NCBI GenBank assembly: GCA_008828725.1
Contig: MEHQ01000793.1
Location: 121,977 to 185,976 of the forward strand
DNA length: 64,000 nucleotides
Source: Saccharina japonica
Lineage: Eukaryota; Sar; Phaeophyceae; Laminariales; Laminariaceae
Direction: 5' to 3'
Each line of letters opens with the position of its first letter. The stretch's first letter is position 1. Both the position numbers and the translations under genes were made by a program. The notes below the pieces were generated by a model. It saw only the letters and a list, made by a program, of their open reading frames with translations, was not told the origin of the DNA and ran no database searches. This document shows positions 45,552 through 56,645 of this stretch, piece after piece.

Positions 45552-46730
45552 TAAGTCCCCCTAGACTACCCGTGCCGCGCACCTCTGTAGCCGCTTCGAA
45601 GCGGCCTGTTGGTGTTTTTTTCGTTTCGTTTTTTTTTAGTTTATTGTACTCTCGTTCTTATCCCTGTGATGAGAAGATAGTACTACCTGGCCTTGGCGGA
45701 TGGCGAACTGGGTGTTTGTTTTTTCTGTCTTTCCCTGGGTATTTCTGGTGGTCTTTCTTTCCCTTTGTTTGTTTGTTTGTTTGTTTGTTTTTTTTCTTAT
45801 TTTTTTTTTTGCTTGTTGTATTGCCTGTTGTGCTTCTCAAGGGGGGCACGACAGCGATGCTACAGCCCCTCGCATCATTTGCTTCATTTACTTTGTTTAC
45901 TTATTTATGTTACCGTGATCGCTTTTGCCTTTGTTTCTCCGCCTTCCGTATTTTTTCCTAGGACTTTCTTTGGTTGCTTAGCTACGTACGTATTCATTTT
46001 GTTTTTGTTATTCCCCGTTCTCTTTCCGGGACTCTCGTGTGTTACACGAGAACGAAACGGAACTGAGTAGGAAGTGCCACGTATCCGTTGTATGGGTGGC
46101 GCCCAAGGGAATGGAGACGGAGGGTGGGGGGGGTCGTAGGGAAACCACGGCGGACGGAAGCAGGAAAGAGACGGCAAACAGAGTAGGTACCAGACCGACT
46201 AGCTGGTAGAACCTGCCTGTACTACGGCACAAACCTGCCTCGGCTGGCTGGAAGGTGCTTTTGGTGTGCTCCGGCTGCCTGTCTTTTCCTGTCGTTCTTA
46301 GTCTTGCTCTGTTGGCGCTGTTTCGGTCCATTTCATTTCGTTTCATTTCATTTGTTTTTTTATTGGAGGTCGCATCTCCTCTGGGAGAAGCACGACACTT
46401 TCTTTCTTTTATTTTGTCATGCTTTTTGTTTGGTTGCTTGATTGTTGATTTGCTTCAGTATATTTACTTTTTATTATTTTTTCCTTTTCGCTTTTTTTTC
46501 TTTTTTCTCTTTTTCTCTCGCATGCACCTGGATTGCTAGCAGGGTAGGTCTTGCCTGTCGTATATGGCATTGCATTGTCTGCTCTGCTACTGCACTGACG
46601 TAGTATCTCTGTGTCGTAGTTTTGTGACCACAGAACTGGTACCTTTTTAGGATGAAGAATCGGCACGGAGACTGGGTGTGCTGGATGTCGACGGGAGAAA
46701 GGAAGGTTTAATGTGAAGAACACACACACA
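45552..46730 (+). mobile_element. LINE tail duplication and T-rich 3' region
   Basis: 46046-46203 repeats the last part of the LINE ORF (CGGAACTGAGTAG, GCCACG, ATCCGTTG, GAAACCACGG), so a second, strongly truncated copy follows the first. The DNA between and after is T-rich, with a (GTTT)n run at 45765-45790. A 36-bp sequence at 46692-46728 is the exact reverse complement of 43396-43431. Confidence 0.55.
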
Positions 46731-46739
46731 TAGCTTACA

Positions 46740-47330
46740 TGCTTTGTAGACACCTGCTGCATCTCGCGAGATGCTGACACATGACGCCGAGTAGCCGGAC
46801 GAATTGCACGCCTGGTTTCATTGTAAGTGAGCGAGCTGTGTACCGGCAGGAGACTTCCATGGAAGTTACACATACTAGGGAATAAGAGGCCCCTCCGCCC
46901 CCACGGCGGTAGGGCCACAAGTGTGAGCGGCTCGTATTAAAATAAGACTCAATAGGAAGGACGCTACTTTTATTTCCGTTGTTTTATTATTTCGGGTGCT
47001 TATGAGTTATGAAGTTGAAGTCATGCTACACATTGTCGGATGTCAAGAATACTTGGGATTTTTGGGCAAACTATCGAAGGATTGCTTGTTTCTGTCTCAA
47101 GGCAGGATACCATCATAAAGTAGCAGCTGCAAACAAGGAAATTATATGGAGAGGGGGTTGTCGCTCAATGCTCCCTCGGAAGTCAACGGGGAGGAGGTTG
47201 AAGGTGTAGGGCTAATTGAACACGGAGGTGGGCACCTGGTTTTCGTAGTAGTCGGCGGTTGCAAATCACCGTTTTAGGTGTGGACTTATTGGGGCCTGGG
47301 TGAATCATGGTGGCACACAGCAGCAGTAAT
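46740..47330. other. Spacer without recognised features
   Basis: Only short open frames and no repeat partner noticed. Confidence 0.4.
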
Positions 47331-47387
47331 TTTCCAGGGTTCTTTACGTTAACCGTCCGTGCACGATGCGTTTTTTTTCTTCGAAAA

Positions 47388-47620
47388 TCCTACGGTCCGG
47401 TTCGGTGTGGTTTTAGAAAGCAAAAATATTGGGGTGCGGTTCGGTGCGGTTATCCGATATTGGGAACCCCACGGTGCGGTTCGGGTTTTTCATGCATCCT
47501 ACGGTGCGGTTCGGTGCGGTTTTAGAAATCAGGAATCCTACGGTGCGGTCCGGTGCGGTTTTCAGAAATCAGGAATCCTACGGTGCGGTTCGGTGCGGTA
47601 TTCAGAAATCGGGAATCTAC
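47388..47620. repeat. Tandem GGTGCGGTTCGGTGCGGTT repeats
   Basis: Five to six units of about 40-55 bp, each with a doubled GGTGCGGT word followed by TTTAGAAATCAGGAATCC. They are likely subterminal transposase-binding sites of the hAT-like element. Confidence 0.8.
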
Positions 47621-47800
47621 ACTTCGTTTTGCAAGGGACTCGATACACGCAGGGCACAGCGAGAAAAGATTGACGGTAGGGATTGAAAGGCGGGAGGCAA
47701 CCTTCGGGGGTGGAGAAGGCCGTCGGTGCGACAGGGTCAGACGAGTGACGATGCAGAAGAGAGAGATCGACTGCTAAGGGTTGTGGCGGGGTCGAAGGGG

Positions 47801-48062
47801 GGGGGGGGTGGGGGGACCCATGTCGTGCACGGCCGTAGTCTATGACCATAGACCCTCGCATCCCTACAATGCCGGACGGAGCCTTGGGTTTTCACCAACC
47901 AGGCAGACATTGCTGCACCAAGCGCGAAGCGCCGTGAGGTATTGGGCGAGTCGCATGGAGGGTGAGCTGCATCCTGCTAAAACCGCCTCTGAGGCGGACT
48001 TGCATATGGACGACAGCTTCAATGAGTTAATTTAATTTTGGTGTGGCCACTTGAGACAGCAT
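47801..48062. repeat. Dispersed repeat of about 260 bp, copy B
   Basis: Partner of 20059-20360. Here the CCGCCTCTGAGGCGG hairpin is longer than in copy A. Confidence 0.75.
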
Positions 48063-48199
48063 GGGGTATTGGATTTCAGTGGGGGGTTGCAGGAGGAGGG
48101 TTGTGCGAGGTGCGTGGAGTTGGGAGAAACCTATGGGTGCGGTGCGGTGCGGTTTTCAAGAGGGCAAAAAGGAAAACCGCACCGTAAAGAACCCTGTAA

Positions 48200-50690
48200 T
48201 TCCACTATTAATAATAAGGTACGTACACATTGTCGGGTGACAAAAATGAAATCTAATAATATGCCATGTACATATACCTACCAGTATAGTCAAATAATGG
48301 ATGGAAAGACGAACAGTTGAGACATACCCTAGATCCCCTTGTCCCCCATTTTGCGCATATGTCTTGCATGGTTTTGATGAGTCGCTTAGTGTTCTGTACG
48401 TGATCATCATATAATGCAGCAACCCCGTGATCGCGCGCATGCAAGAGAAAAAGAAGAAAAAGTAAAATGATAACAGAGTGGAACATAGGGGGAAATATTA
48501 TTACAATATACGTAGCATGAACACAACCAAAGATAAAAGAGCTGCCAAACAGTTAGACTTTGCGCATAGGTTTCCTTTGTTTCCGTGGTTTTCTGCTTTC
48601 GGGAATGTTATGAGTGGTCAACGCTGAAGCTCATGCTGCACATTGTCGGATGGCAAAGATGATGATAATAATGATGAGATATAATACGCTGGAGAAGACA
48701 GGAGAAGACAAGACCGTCAATCTAATAACTCCGGAATTAAATAAGAGTAAACAACGTCGACAGCTTTAGCACAAAGCGTGTAGGGTCAAACCTATCCTCG
48801 GTTGACAATATTATAATGTCGGCGGATTTCTGAACTCTAGATATAGGCCAACATACGAGTATGAGCATCCGTGCATGAACACATCCCTGCGTAAATATAA
48901 ACGATCTTGCTCAACGACTGGCCCTGGCTAGGGTGAACAGTCACCGTCGCCAGTGTACGAGAGAGTGCTGTGCTGTCTTACGTACTCATGTGTATATATA
49001 TATATACTCGTATACCTGCACTTGCATACGAAGTGCCCGGTAACACACACTGTCTTGCTCTTGGAGCCGGGTCGTGGATACCAAACAACAACACATATAA
49101 TACGTCAAGTATACTCGTACGTATATACGACGCGGATATCATACGTACCTGGTAGTTGATACCAGGTTCGCACATACCAGACAACGCACATATAATACAT
49201 ACGTCAACTCGACACTGTCTGCTGTGGTACATCAGCAGTACGTACACGAGTACGATCACCAGTGTGGCATAGGAGGAGAGTGCTCTGTCTTATGTATATG
49301 AACTCGTATACTCGTACCTGCACATACATAGGAAGTGCCCGGTAACATCTTGTCGAAGATCACCGTAAGGATCTCCCATGCAAGTATCACCAAGTCACCC
49401 TGTTCATAAGATCTTTGGTAAATAGGCCCATGCAACATGACCAAGCTTCGCGAACTCGGGACGGCTTTGAATACGAGCAGAGGCAGGAGGAGGGGATGTT
49501 ATCTAGGGGCCTTCAGAGACCCCGTCCGTTTCTAAAGCAGTGGTGCTGTCGTCGCGCACGGTGACCAAAAGGCGACGTACGTATCATACGATACGAGTAC
49601 GACCAGAGCGAGGATGAACGATACAATCTCAGCAAAGGTTAAAAGTAGCAACCGCACTGCTGCATGCAATACTCGTACGAAGAGCAGCCGCGAATCGCTG
49701 TGGCCACGACGACAAGCACGGCGCACGTACGAGTTGTACTACAGCATACCAGCCTGCAACGTAAGAAGACGGTGCCGGGCATGCCGGCGTAGGGAGAAGC
49801 GTGCGTTTTGAACGTGTGTGGGAGAAAAAACTTTTTTTTTTTTGCATTTGCTCCAGTCTAAGTTGCTATGATAAAGTGGGCATCAAAGATCACTTGATTA
49901 AAGTATTGTTTCTTGGGCATCAGACGAGCTATATATAATAGATAGATAGAAGGGAAAACCCACGTGGGAAACCTTATGAAAATACAAAAACAAAATATAC
50001 CAAAACCAAATAAAATCAAATAACCTCAATGAACTGTAACAACCCCCTTGTTGGAATCCCTTTTAATGGACGTTGATATATAGGCACCATTGCCACGTAA
50101 AACGGCAGTTACTCAAGTGCACAGTATGAGCACCAACAATACAAACTACCAATCAATGTAAAACGGTGTTCGTAGCCTCAGGCGATGAGCCAAGATGAAG
50201 GGTGTATGTACTACACGACGATCGTAAGAGAAAACCCGTACCTACGAGCAAAAACCTCTTACAAACTCCCATATAAACTATTGCAATCAGGTAAAAAATT
50301 ACAACAGCCGCGCTTCAATAGTAAATACTAAGGAAAAACACATAATGCCAGAGATCGCGAGGAATTCCGTTCCCCCGGACAAAACTCTCCTTTTGCCCCC
50401 TACTCCCGTCATAGATACAGAGATCGCGACGGTAAAGCGAGATAGCTTAAATTATGTTTCGCATGACTTTAAACATAGATTTTACCTGGCGCTAAAAGTA
50501 CCCAAATAATCTCCCTCGCGAACAAGCATCCATCCATCCATAAAAAAAACAAAACAACACTGTTGCTAGAATGATTAACCACGAACGAATACGTATGTAT
50601 ACCCTAAAACCCTCCCCAATCAAATAATGATCCCGTTCAATTCACCTACGCTCGTCCATTGCAATTCAACGCAAACCTAGTTTTCCATTC
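48200..50690. other. Gene-poor stretch
   Basis: No gene recognised. Many GTACGAGTAC-type and TATA-rich words occur, and TACCWGGTA at 49146. The A-rich part at 49960-50650 might include a copia 3' LTR, but I could not define one. Confidence 0.4.
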
Positions 50691-50720
50691 CAGCCAGAGC
50701 ACATACGAAAAACGCCAAAC

Positions 50721-51401
50721 TCAACCCATATTCATGGCAAAGTTGCAGTGGAACTGGAACGCCTCCGCGCTCAACGGTTTTGTGAAGAAGTCGGCATGCT
50801 GCCATGCCGACTGCACATGCGTTATGGAGATCGTTCCCTTCACAACTATTAATAGCTCCCGCAGGAAGTGGTGGCGTGTATCGATGTGCGTCGAGTTCGA
50901 GTTGGTCACGGGGTTTTGCGCGTGCGGCACAGCACCCTCGTTATCCTCGAACACCGGCACACATGGTGTCCCCACCCCCGGCAACATAAATCACCAAACC
51001 TTCTGCAGAAACAACACTTCCTTCATAGTCTCCACCATTGCGACGTATTCTGCGTCAGCAGTGGAAAGCGTAACGCACTTCTGAGTTATAGAAAACCAGC
51101 ACACAAAAGCGCCCCCTCACATTGCCACTCCCCCCGAAACCGATCTCCTATCGGTTGCCTTGCTCGCGTAGTCTGCATCGGAAAACACCTTCATCAACAA
51201 CGCAGTCATCAAAAACAGCATCAACACCCACCCCAACTTCGTGAAAGTAAACTCGGCAGTTGGCAGCGGCTGCGGTGGTGGCGGTGACTTCGGTGGCGGC
51301 AAGGCAGTTGCTGGCATACACCACACATCCAGCACTTCCGGTGGCGTCGGTGCAGCAGCGAACGAAGTCCATTCGCCTCCCACCGTCAGCGGCGGCGCCA
51401 C
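50721..51401 (-). pseudogene. Ty1/copia pol remnant (RNase H end)
   Basis: On the minus strand, VFSDADYASKATDRRSVSGG is the start of the copia RNase H domain. After a frame-broken stretch, VFEDNEGAVPHAQNPVTNSN, HIDTRHHFLRE and QHADFFTKPLS are its conserved end. Active-site acidic residues are visible in both parts. At least one frame change separates them. RT, integrase and gag were not found. Confidence 0.8.
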
Positions 51402-51880
51402 CAGGGGGGTCTACCACAATATTTGTATTTTTTCGTTTACACCCATGAAAGTTTTTTTCACTTTCATGGAAGTAAATTTTCCATAGTCTGCATAATCCTC
51501 TAGAATATCCTCCAGAGGGAAATTCGCCGGCACCCATGTTCCGGATAGGAAAATGTACATAATTTGTTAATTATTTGGTACCCGTATTATGCGTATGTAC
51601 GACAGTGTGACGGCTCTCGTTCGGTTTCGATACCTGAGGCATACGTACAGAATCAAGGCAATGCCAAGTGTTGCAGGAAAATGGAAATGCCAAGTGTGTA
51701 TTCAGTTCGCAACCTTATTTCTCAATCTCAGTCTCAGAAACAAATGCATCAGCCACCTTCCTCTCGGGCTCGTTTTGGTGTTCCCCAAAATATCTCAGTT
51801 CTCAGGACAATCAGTGGTATTTACGATAATAAGGTGATGGCGCTCGCTCGTGGTTCGATATCTAAGTACAGAATCAAGGC

Positions 51881-52296
51881 AATGCCAACTTGTTGCACAG
51901 TAAGAAGCGAATATTAAATAATAAGGAGGCGCGCAAACGCGAAGCGCGAGCGTTTTCCCCCCTTATTTTTTAAGGAGAAAATAAGCCTCTTTATACCGAA
52001 TCGCGTACGAGGGTAAGGTGGTAAGTTTTAGTTTCTCTGTGTGTGTCAGAGCCAACATTGTTTTCGGCAAAGTGTGTACATCGCACTCAATGCCAACTTG
52101 TTGCACAGTAAGAAGCGAATATTAAATAATAATGAGGTGCGCAAGCGCAAAGCGCGAGCTTTTTTCCCCCTTATTTCGAAAATTAGCCTCTTTATATCGA
52201 ATCGCGTACGAGGGTAAGGTGGCAAGTTTTAGTTTCTCTGTGTGTCAGAGTCAACATTATTTTCGCCAACGTTTGTACACCGCACTCAATGTACAC
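51881..52296. repeat. 208-bp tandem duplication
   Basis: AATGCCAACTTGTTGCACAG starts copies at 51881 and 52089. Both contain ATTAAATAATAA, a GCGCxAAxCGC palindrome, ATCGCGTACGAGGGTAAGGT and AGTTTTAGTTTCTCTGTGTG. Confidence 0.85.
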
Positions 52297-52452
52297 GGCA
52301 CCAACGCCAGTCCCGTCGGGCTCTATGCACGCACACATACTAACGAAGTCTTCTCGTGCTGGTATCGCTGTAACCCGTTCAGAGTTGGTCGAGCTAGGTG
52401 TGGCAACGTGTGTTTTCAAATACATGGCTATAAGCCATGCGCTGTGAGCCAT

Positions 52453-54047
52453 GGTTTTTACAGGTACAGTACATGGCTGGATCTTTTCTTTTTTTTCAAA
52501 TTCGGAGCGTAAAGTGTCATAACGGTTTTTGCTCTTTTAGTTTTACCGAACGAAACAAATATACCTGTTACTGGTTCGGTGTCTACAACTAGGACAGAGT
52601 ACGAGTGGGCGTTACATGTATCGCAATATCTATCAATTGACTGACAAGCAAAGCAATTTGTTGGCTGTTGGGTGTTGCTTAAGGTACCTATCAATTGACT
52701 AACAAGCAAAGCATTTTGTTGGTTGTTGGGTGCTGCTTAAGGCCACGGAGGATCCCTATCCACCCCCCATCCCCGGGTTTCCGAGTGACTCTAATATCTA
52801 GATGTTTGATCGGAACTTACAATTCAGTCGCAATTTTAACACGGCGTGTTTGGACCTTCGGCTGGTTCGTGCCTTAGCAGAGAGCGATTGATAGAGCTTG
52901 CTTGGCATCTCATCTATAGCAGCTTGTGATTGTATTGAGATTGGTCCATTTATAGTGCGCTTTCTCAACAGAAACCGTTTTTTACAGGTACAGTACATGG
53001 CTGGGTCATATATATTTTTTCAAATTCGGAGCGTAAAGCATCATAACGGTTTTCGCTCGTTTAGTTCAACCGAACGAAACAAATATACCTGTTACTGGTT
53101 CGGTGTCTACAACTAGGACAGAGTAAGAGTGGACGTCACATACCGTAATCATGCGAAGGTTTGCACCCATCGGAAGGTTGGCACCCATCGGAGAGATAAC
53201 ACCGGGATGCGATAAAAAACACAAGGTAGAAACATTTAATCGTGTTTTCGCACCCCCATCGGAGAGATCGCACCCCGGTGCGATCTCTCCGACATAAATA
53301 GAATTTTGAGGACCACCGCAGCGGGTCTGTAGTAGGTAATATTATCATTTATTTCATACCCCGATGAGACATCACCAGTGCGCCACTCCTCTCAAACGTA
53401 CTTTACCAACGCAAGGTAGGTCAAGTCGTTTTAGGTAGCTTTGAGTCATTTACGCAGCACCGTTGCCCCAGTACGGCCCGGTGTATTTCGATTCAGCAGC
53501 GCACCCATCGGAGAGATCGCACCGGGGGTGCGCCAAAATAAAAGAACGGCATGATTTAATTGTGTTTCCGCACCCCCATCGGAGAGAACGCACCCATCGG
53601 AGAGATAGCACCGGGGTGCGATAAAAAACACAACGTAGAAACATTTAAAAACGCGATCGCACCCGGTTCGAACCTTCGCATGATTACGGTATATCGCAAT
53701 ACCTATCAATTGACTGACAAGCAAAGCATTTTGTTGGTTGTTGGGTGCTGATTAAGGTACCTATCAATTGACTAACAAGCAAAGCATTTTGTTGGTTGTT
53801 GGGTGCTGCTTAAGGCCACGGAGGATCCCTATCCACCCCCCATCCTCGGGTTTCCGAGTGACTCTAATACCTAGATGTTTGATCGGAACTTACAATTCAG
53901 TTGCAATTTTAACACGGCGTGTTTGGACCTTCGGCTGGTTCGTGCCTTAGCAGAGAGCGATTGATAGAGCTTGCTTGGCATCTCATCTACAGCAGCTTCT
54001 GATTGTACTCAGATTGACCTATTTATAGTGCGCTTTCTCAACAGAGG
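52453..54047. repeat. Tandem duplication, about 522 bp, second copy interrupted by a MITE
   Basis: 52453-52975 and 52976-54047 share the whole unit: TTTTACAGGTACAGTACATG, GGTTCGGTGTCTACAACTAG, a doubled CTATCAATTGACTxACAAGC block and the AAGGCCACGGAGGATCCCTA segment, ending CTTTCTCAACAG. The second copy is longer by the 549-bp MITE plus its target duplication. Confidence 0.85.
53143..53689. mobile_element. MITE copy 1, TA target site
   Basis: Inverted ends start CCGTAATCATGCGAAGGTT and are flanked by TA (53141, 53690). The sister duplication at about 52617 shows the empty site ACATGTATCGC. Inside are about six copies of GCACCCATCGGAGAGATxGC followed by ACCGGGGTGCG in both orientations, and a palindrome at 53270-53301. 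TA duplication suggests Tc1/mariner-type mobilisation. No coding capacity. Confidence 0.8.
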
Positions 54048-54059
54048 CCTACACCTCGA

Positions 54060-54740
54060 CTTTGAGGTGCTTCAGTCGTCGAAAATGATCGAGAATTGGA
54101 GTGCACAAAATGATCAAAACAATAAACCGCACCTGGGCGTTTGCACTTCACTTGCAGGAAGCTACGGCTCCTCACAAGCAACCACGGCCCGCGAAATTGG
54201 GACATGCTGTTATTGGGGTGTGTGGAGGTGTCGGGTGCACCCGGCAGCAGTCGTAAGCGACCAGAAATGACTCACGAGGTGCTTTCGTGAACTCGGAAGT
54301 TGCAAGCCAGCAGCACAAAAACTCGCGAAATCGCAAAAACAAATATTTTGACGCGCGGGCGCCTAGTATAATGGCTACATCACCGATGAAAAAACGGCTT
54401 TCACCTATAAAGTTTGCTGGTGTCCTGGCGGGTCGTTTGAACTATTAAGATGACGTAATCGAAAAAAATGCGGATAGCGTAATTACGTTCTCGTTACGAC
54501 TATTAAGCTTCTGGCCCCCAAAAAGTGCAAACATATCTAAGAAGCTCTGGATGCTTGCTATTAATCATTTGGCAGCCTTTTTTCTGAAATTTCGAAGTAC
54601 GTATCTTTTTTGCAAATACCTTCCTCTATTTCGATTTGTTTTATATGTCCAAGTCGTGTGAACCTTTCGACGAAATGACCACGCGCGCCTAGTCGACAAC
54701 ACATTCCTGAGAGATCCTCTGTCCCCTTAAGTCCAGCTAT
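54060..54740. repeat. Segmental duplication, copy 1 (upstream of LRR exon)
   Basis: It aligns with about 60080-60600: CTCCTCACAAGCAA, GACTCACGAGGTG, CGTGAACTCG, ATGGCTACA and further words in the same order. It lies just before the LRR N-terminal exon, as copy 2 lies before the second LRR cluster, so it may be 5' flank or first-intron sequence of a duplicated LRR gene. Confidence 0.65.
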
Positions 54741-55067
54741 AGAGGGCGTACAAATCGAAAACAGCTGAGAGAGGTGCTGGTGTTGAGTGTTGCTAAGGTA
54801 TGCGTGCATGTGAGTCGCTCTCGAGTAGCGGACACCACACGCAGGGAGTGCAGTCGTACTATCCAGTGCCACGACAAGATTGGCTCGTCACAAAATCTTG
54901 TCTCGTCGTCCGGGTGGCAGCAGGCAAGCCTGGCTTATGAACGCCAGTCGCTTTCTACACTTTCCTTATCCATAGCTTGTGAACGTCAGGTGACTTTCCA
55001 GCATTTTCGAATATAAATTGTAACGTACGTGTCCCTCCTACTTGGCTCTCTCTGCGCGTTCAAGCAG

Positions 55068-55244
55068 GGTCCCAGGAAACAGATCGTTTGGCACTGGTCG
55101 TCTTGTTCGAGACGACCAACGGGGAAAGCTGGGTTGACAAAACCCACTGGGGGACAGATTCCCCCATCGGCTCTTGGCACGGTGTCAGCGTCAACAGGCA
55201 CAACCGCGTGGTGAAGATCGATCTCCGGTTCAACAACTTGAAAG
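55068..55244 (+). CDS. LRR protein, N-terminal capping exon
   Basis: Between a pyrimidine-rich acceptor ending CAAGCAG and a GTAGGC donor lie 177 nt in phase 1 at both ends. The peptide reads DRLALVVLFETTNGESWVDK, then THWGTDSPIGSWHGVSVNRH and NRVVKIDLRFNNLKG. This is the cap and first repeat of stramenopile LRR proteins (DR.AL..LF..T.G..W, W-H-G-V, then L.L..N.L.G). Brown algal LRR-GTPase (ROCO) and related proteins begin this way. The start-codon exon was not found; it should lie upstream or be missing. It is secreted or cytosolic depending on that exon. Neighbouring exons are far away (56.4 and 61.7 kb), and the space between is filled with repeats. Confidence 0.8.
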
Positions 55245-55711
55245 GTAGGCGTGTCGCTCTCTGCCTTTTTCGCAACAGCCTGTACGCAAAGTAGTAGTGA
55301 TGGCCTGCTGTAGTGAGAGCCGGTACAGCCCTCTCAAAAGACACCTGAAAGCATTTTCAGGCGGGCTTTTGGAGTGGGCGGAGCAAGAACGCACCATTTC
55401 GTATCTAGCTGTAGTTCTTACTTTTTACTGCCGAGGATACGTTTGTGCTGATACAGACGAATGTTCGCTGCACACAATGCGTATACTGTGCCCATGTGCC
55501 CAAGTGCGTGCCCATTTTATTTGTAAGCGATCGGGTACCGGTCAGGCTGAAATTCCAGATGGCATTATATATTTTATCAACTCTCTACAGGCGGCTTCAT
55601 GCATATGCCCCCTGAGTTTTGTCCGCCACGATTGCCACATGCAATAGCATTATACTGACCGAAATAATCAGCGGAAGAGGGTGGCGTAGCCCTTTTTTTG
55701 TTGGGGGCCTA

Positions 55712-56287
55712 GGGCTGGTGCTAACGCCGAAACGGTGTCCTGGCCAACCCCAGGCCTTCAAAAGCATCAATAAGAGGCAGGCCTTTCCGTAGCAAAAAGT
55801 ATTGTTTGCCCATTTTGTTTGGGAACCAACCGGCTCCAGGTACTCCTCGAAGAACTGACTGTCGGACCAATATAAAGTCAGACTTACCGCTCAAAGTTGA
55901 CCCTACGGCTGAAACTAAGTATTTACGAGGCAACGCCTTATTTGAGGCTCGTTTACCACACAAAAGTCCAAATTAATACAGTACGCCGTTTTTTGGAGAG
56001 AAAGACCCTGAAATTTGGCACACGTCTTCATTGAGCCTTTGTCAAGCTGTTGACGAACGCCTTTGTTTGTTTTTGTTGTTGAAAACATTAGACCTCCTAA
56101 GAAACCCAAATATCCCAAAAAAACAAACGAACAAATACCTGTTGAGGAAAAAAACAACCGGTAAGCGCTTTGCAGGAGTTTATGAACCGAGTGTGCCAAA
56201 TTTCAGGGTTTATCTCCAAAAAACGGCGTGAACATTAGATGCGTAGTACATTTGGGGCGGTATGCTTGAACCAGCCTGTAGCATGTC
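55712..56287. repeat. Dispersed repeat with internal inverted arms, copy 2
   Basis: Partner of 15430-16023. Here the internal arms are clear: ACGCCGTTTTTTGGAGAGAA through TTTGGCAC near 55983-56022 and its complement near 56188-56228, about 37 bp with few mismatches. It lies in the large intron of the LRR locus. Confidence 0.7.
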
Positions 56288-56355
56288 GTTTGTGGAAGAG
56301 CAACCAGAGATAGAATATACAGCCCTTCACGTTAAATAGCAGTGCTGTCGGTACC

Positions 56356-56412
56356 CGCACATGGGCGACCCCGAAGGCTTTAGGAAGCCTCAGCAATCTC
56401 CAAGTTCTTAAG
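56356..56412 (+). pseudogene. LRR exon relic
   Basis: In the phase expected for an LRR exon the DNA reads ATPKALGSLSNLQVLKATG, equivalent to the first two thirds of a 24-residue repeat (IPKxLGxLxNLxxLxL). The acceptor AG is lost (CACAT in place of CGCAG). The end runs into the AAGGCCACGG repeat, which removes the N-x-L part and the donor. Confidence 0.6.
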
Positions 56413-56645
56413 GCCACGGGGGATCTTATCTATACCCCCGATCCTTGGGTTTCAGGGCGACTCTAGTATATATGCTATACTTCGTATATTTTTCGGTGCA
56501 AATAATTACGCCGCTATTTTGACACGCTATTTTTGGATCTTCGGCTAGTTCGTGCCTCAGCAGAAATCGGGTGTATCTTTGCTTACGTGTTTCATCTACG
56601 TATAGCAGCTCGTGACTACATTCAGATTGGCCGTCCGCGCTTTGA
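56408..56645. repeat. Third copy of the CTTAAGGCCACGG repeat
   Basis: It resembles 52737-52972 and 53809-54044 (AAGGCCACGG, GGATCxTATC, GGACCTTCGGCTxGTTCGTG, CATCTxTAGCAGCT) at roughly 70%. It begins inside the LRR exon relic. Confidence 0.65.

Larger units (their letters stand above)
47335..48196. mobile_element. hAT-like non-autonomous element
   Basis: The ends are CAGGGTTCTTTACG and its exact reverse complement. The CAGGG start and a candidate 8-bp target duplication that is only partly conserved (TAATTTTC / TAATTCCA) are in the style of hAT elements. Inside the left end is a tandem array of TACGGTGCGGTTCGGTGCGG (47388-47620), and the same motif is found inverted at the right end. It also carries copy B of the dispersed repeat at 47801-48062. 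No transposase is seen. Confidence 0.55.

Noticed and set aside
45572..46070. Phe/Leu-rich plus-strand frames
   Set aside because: They arise from T-rich LINE 3' DNA and a GTTT microsatellite.
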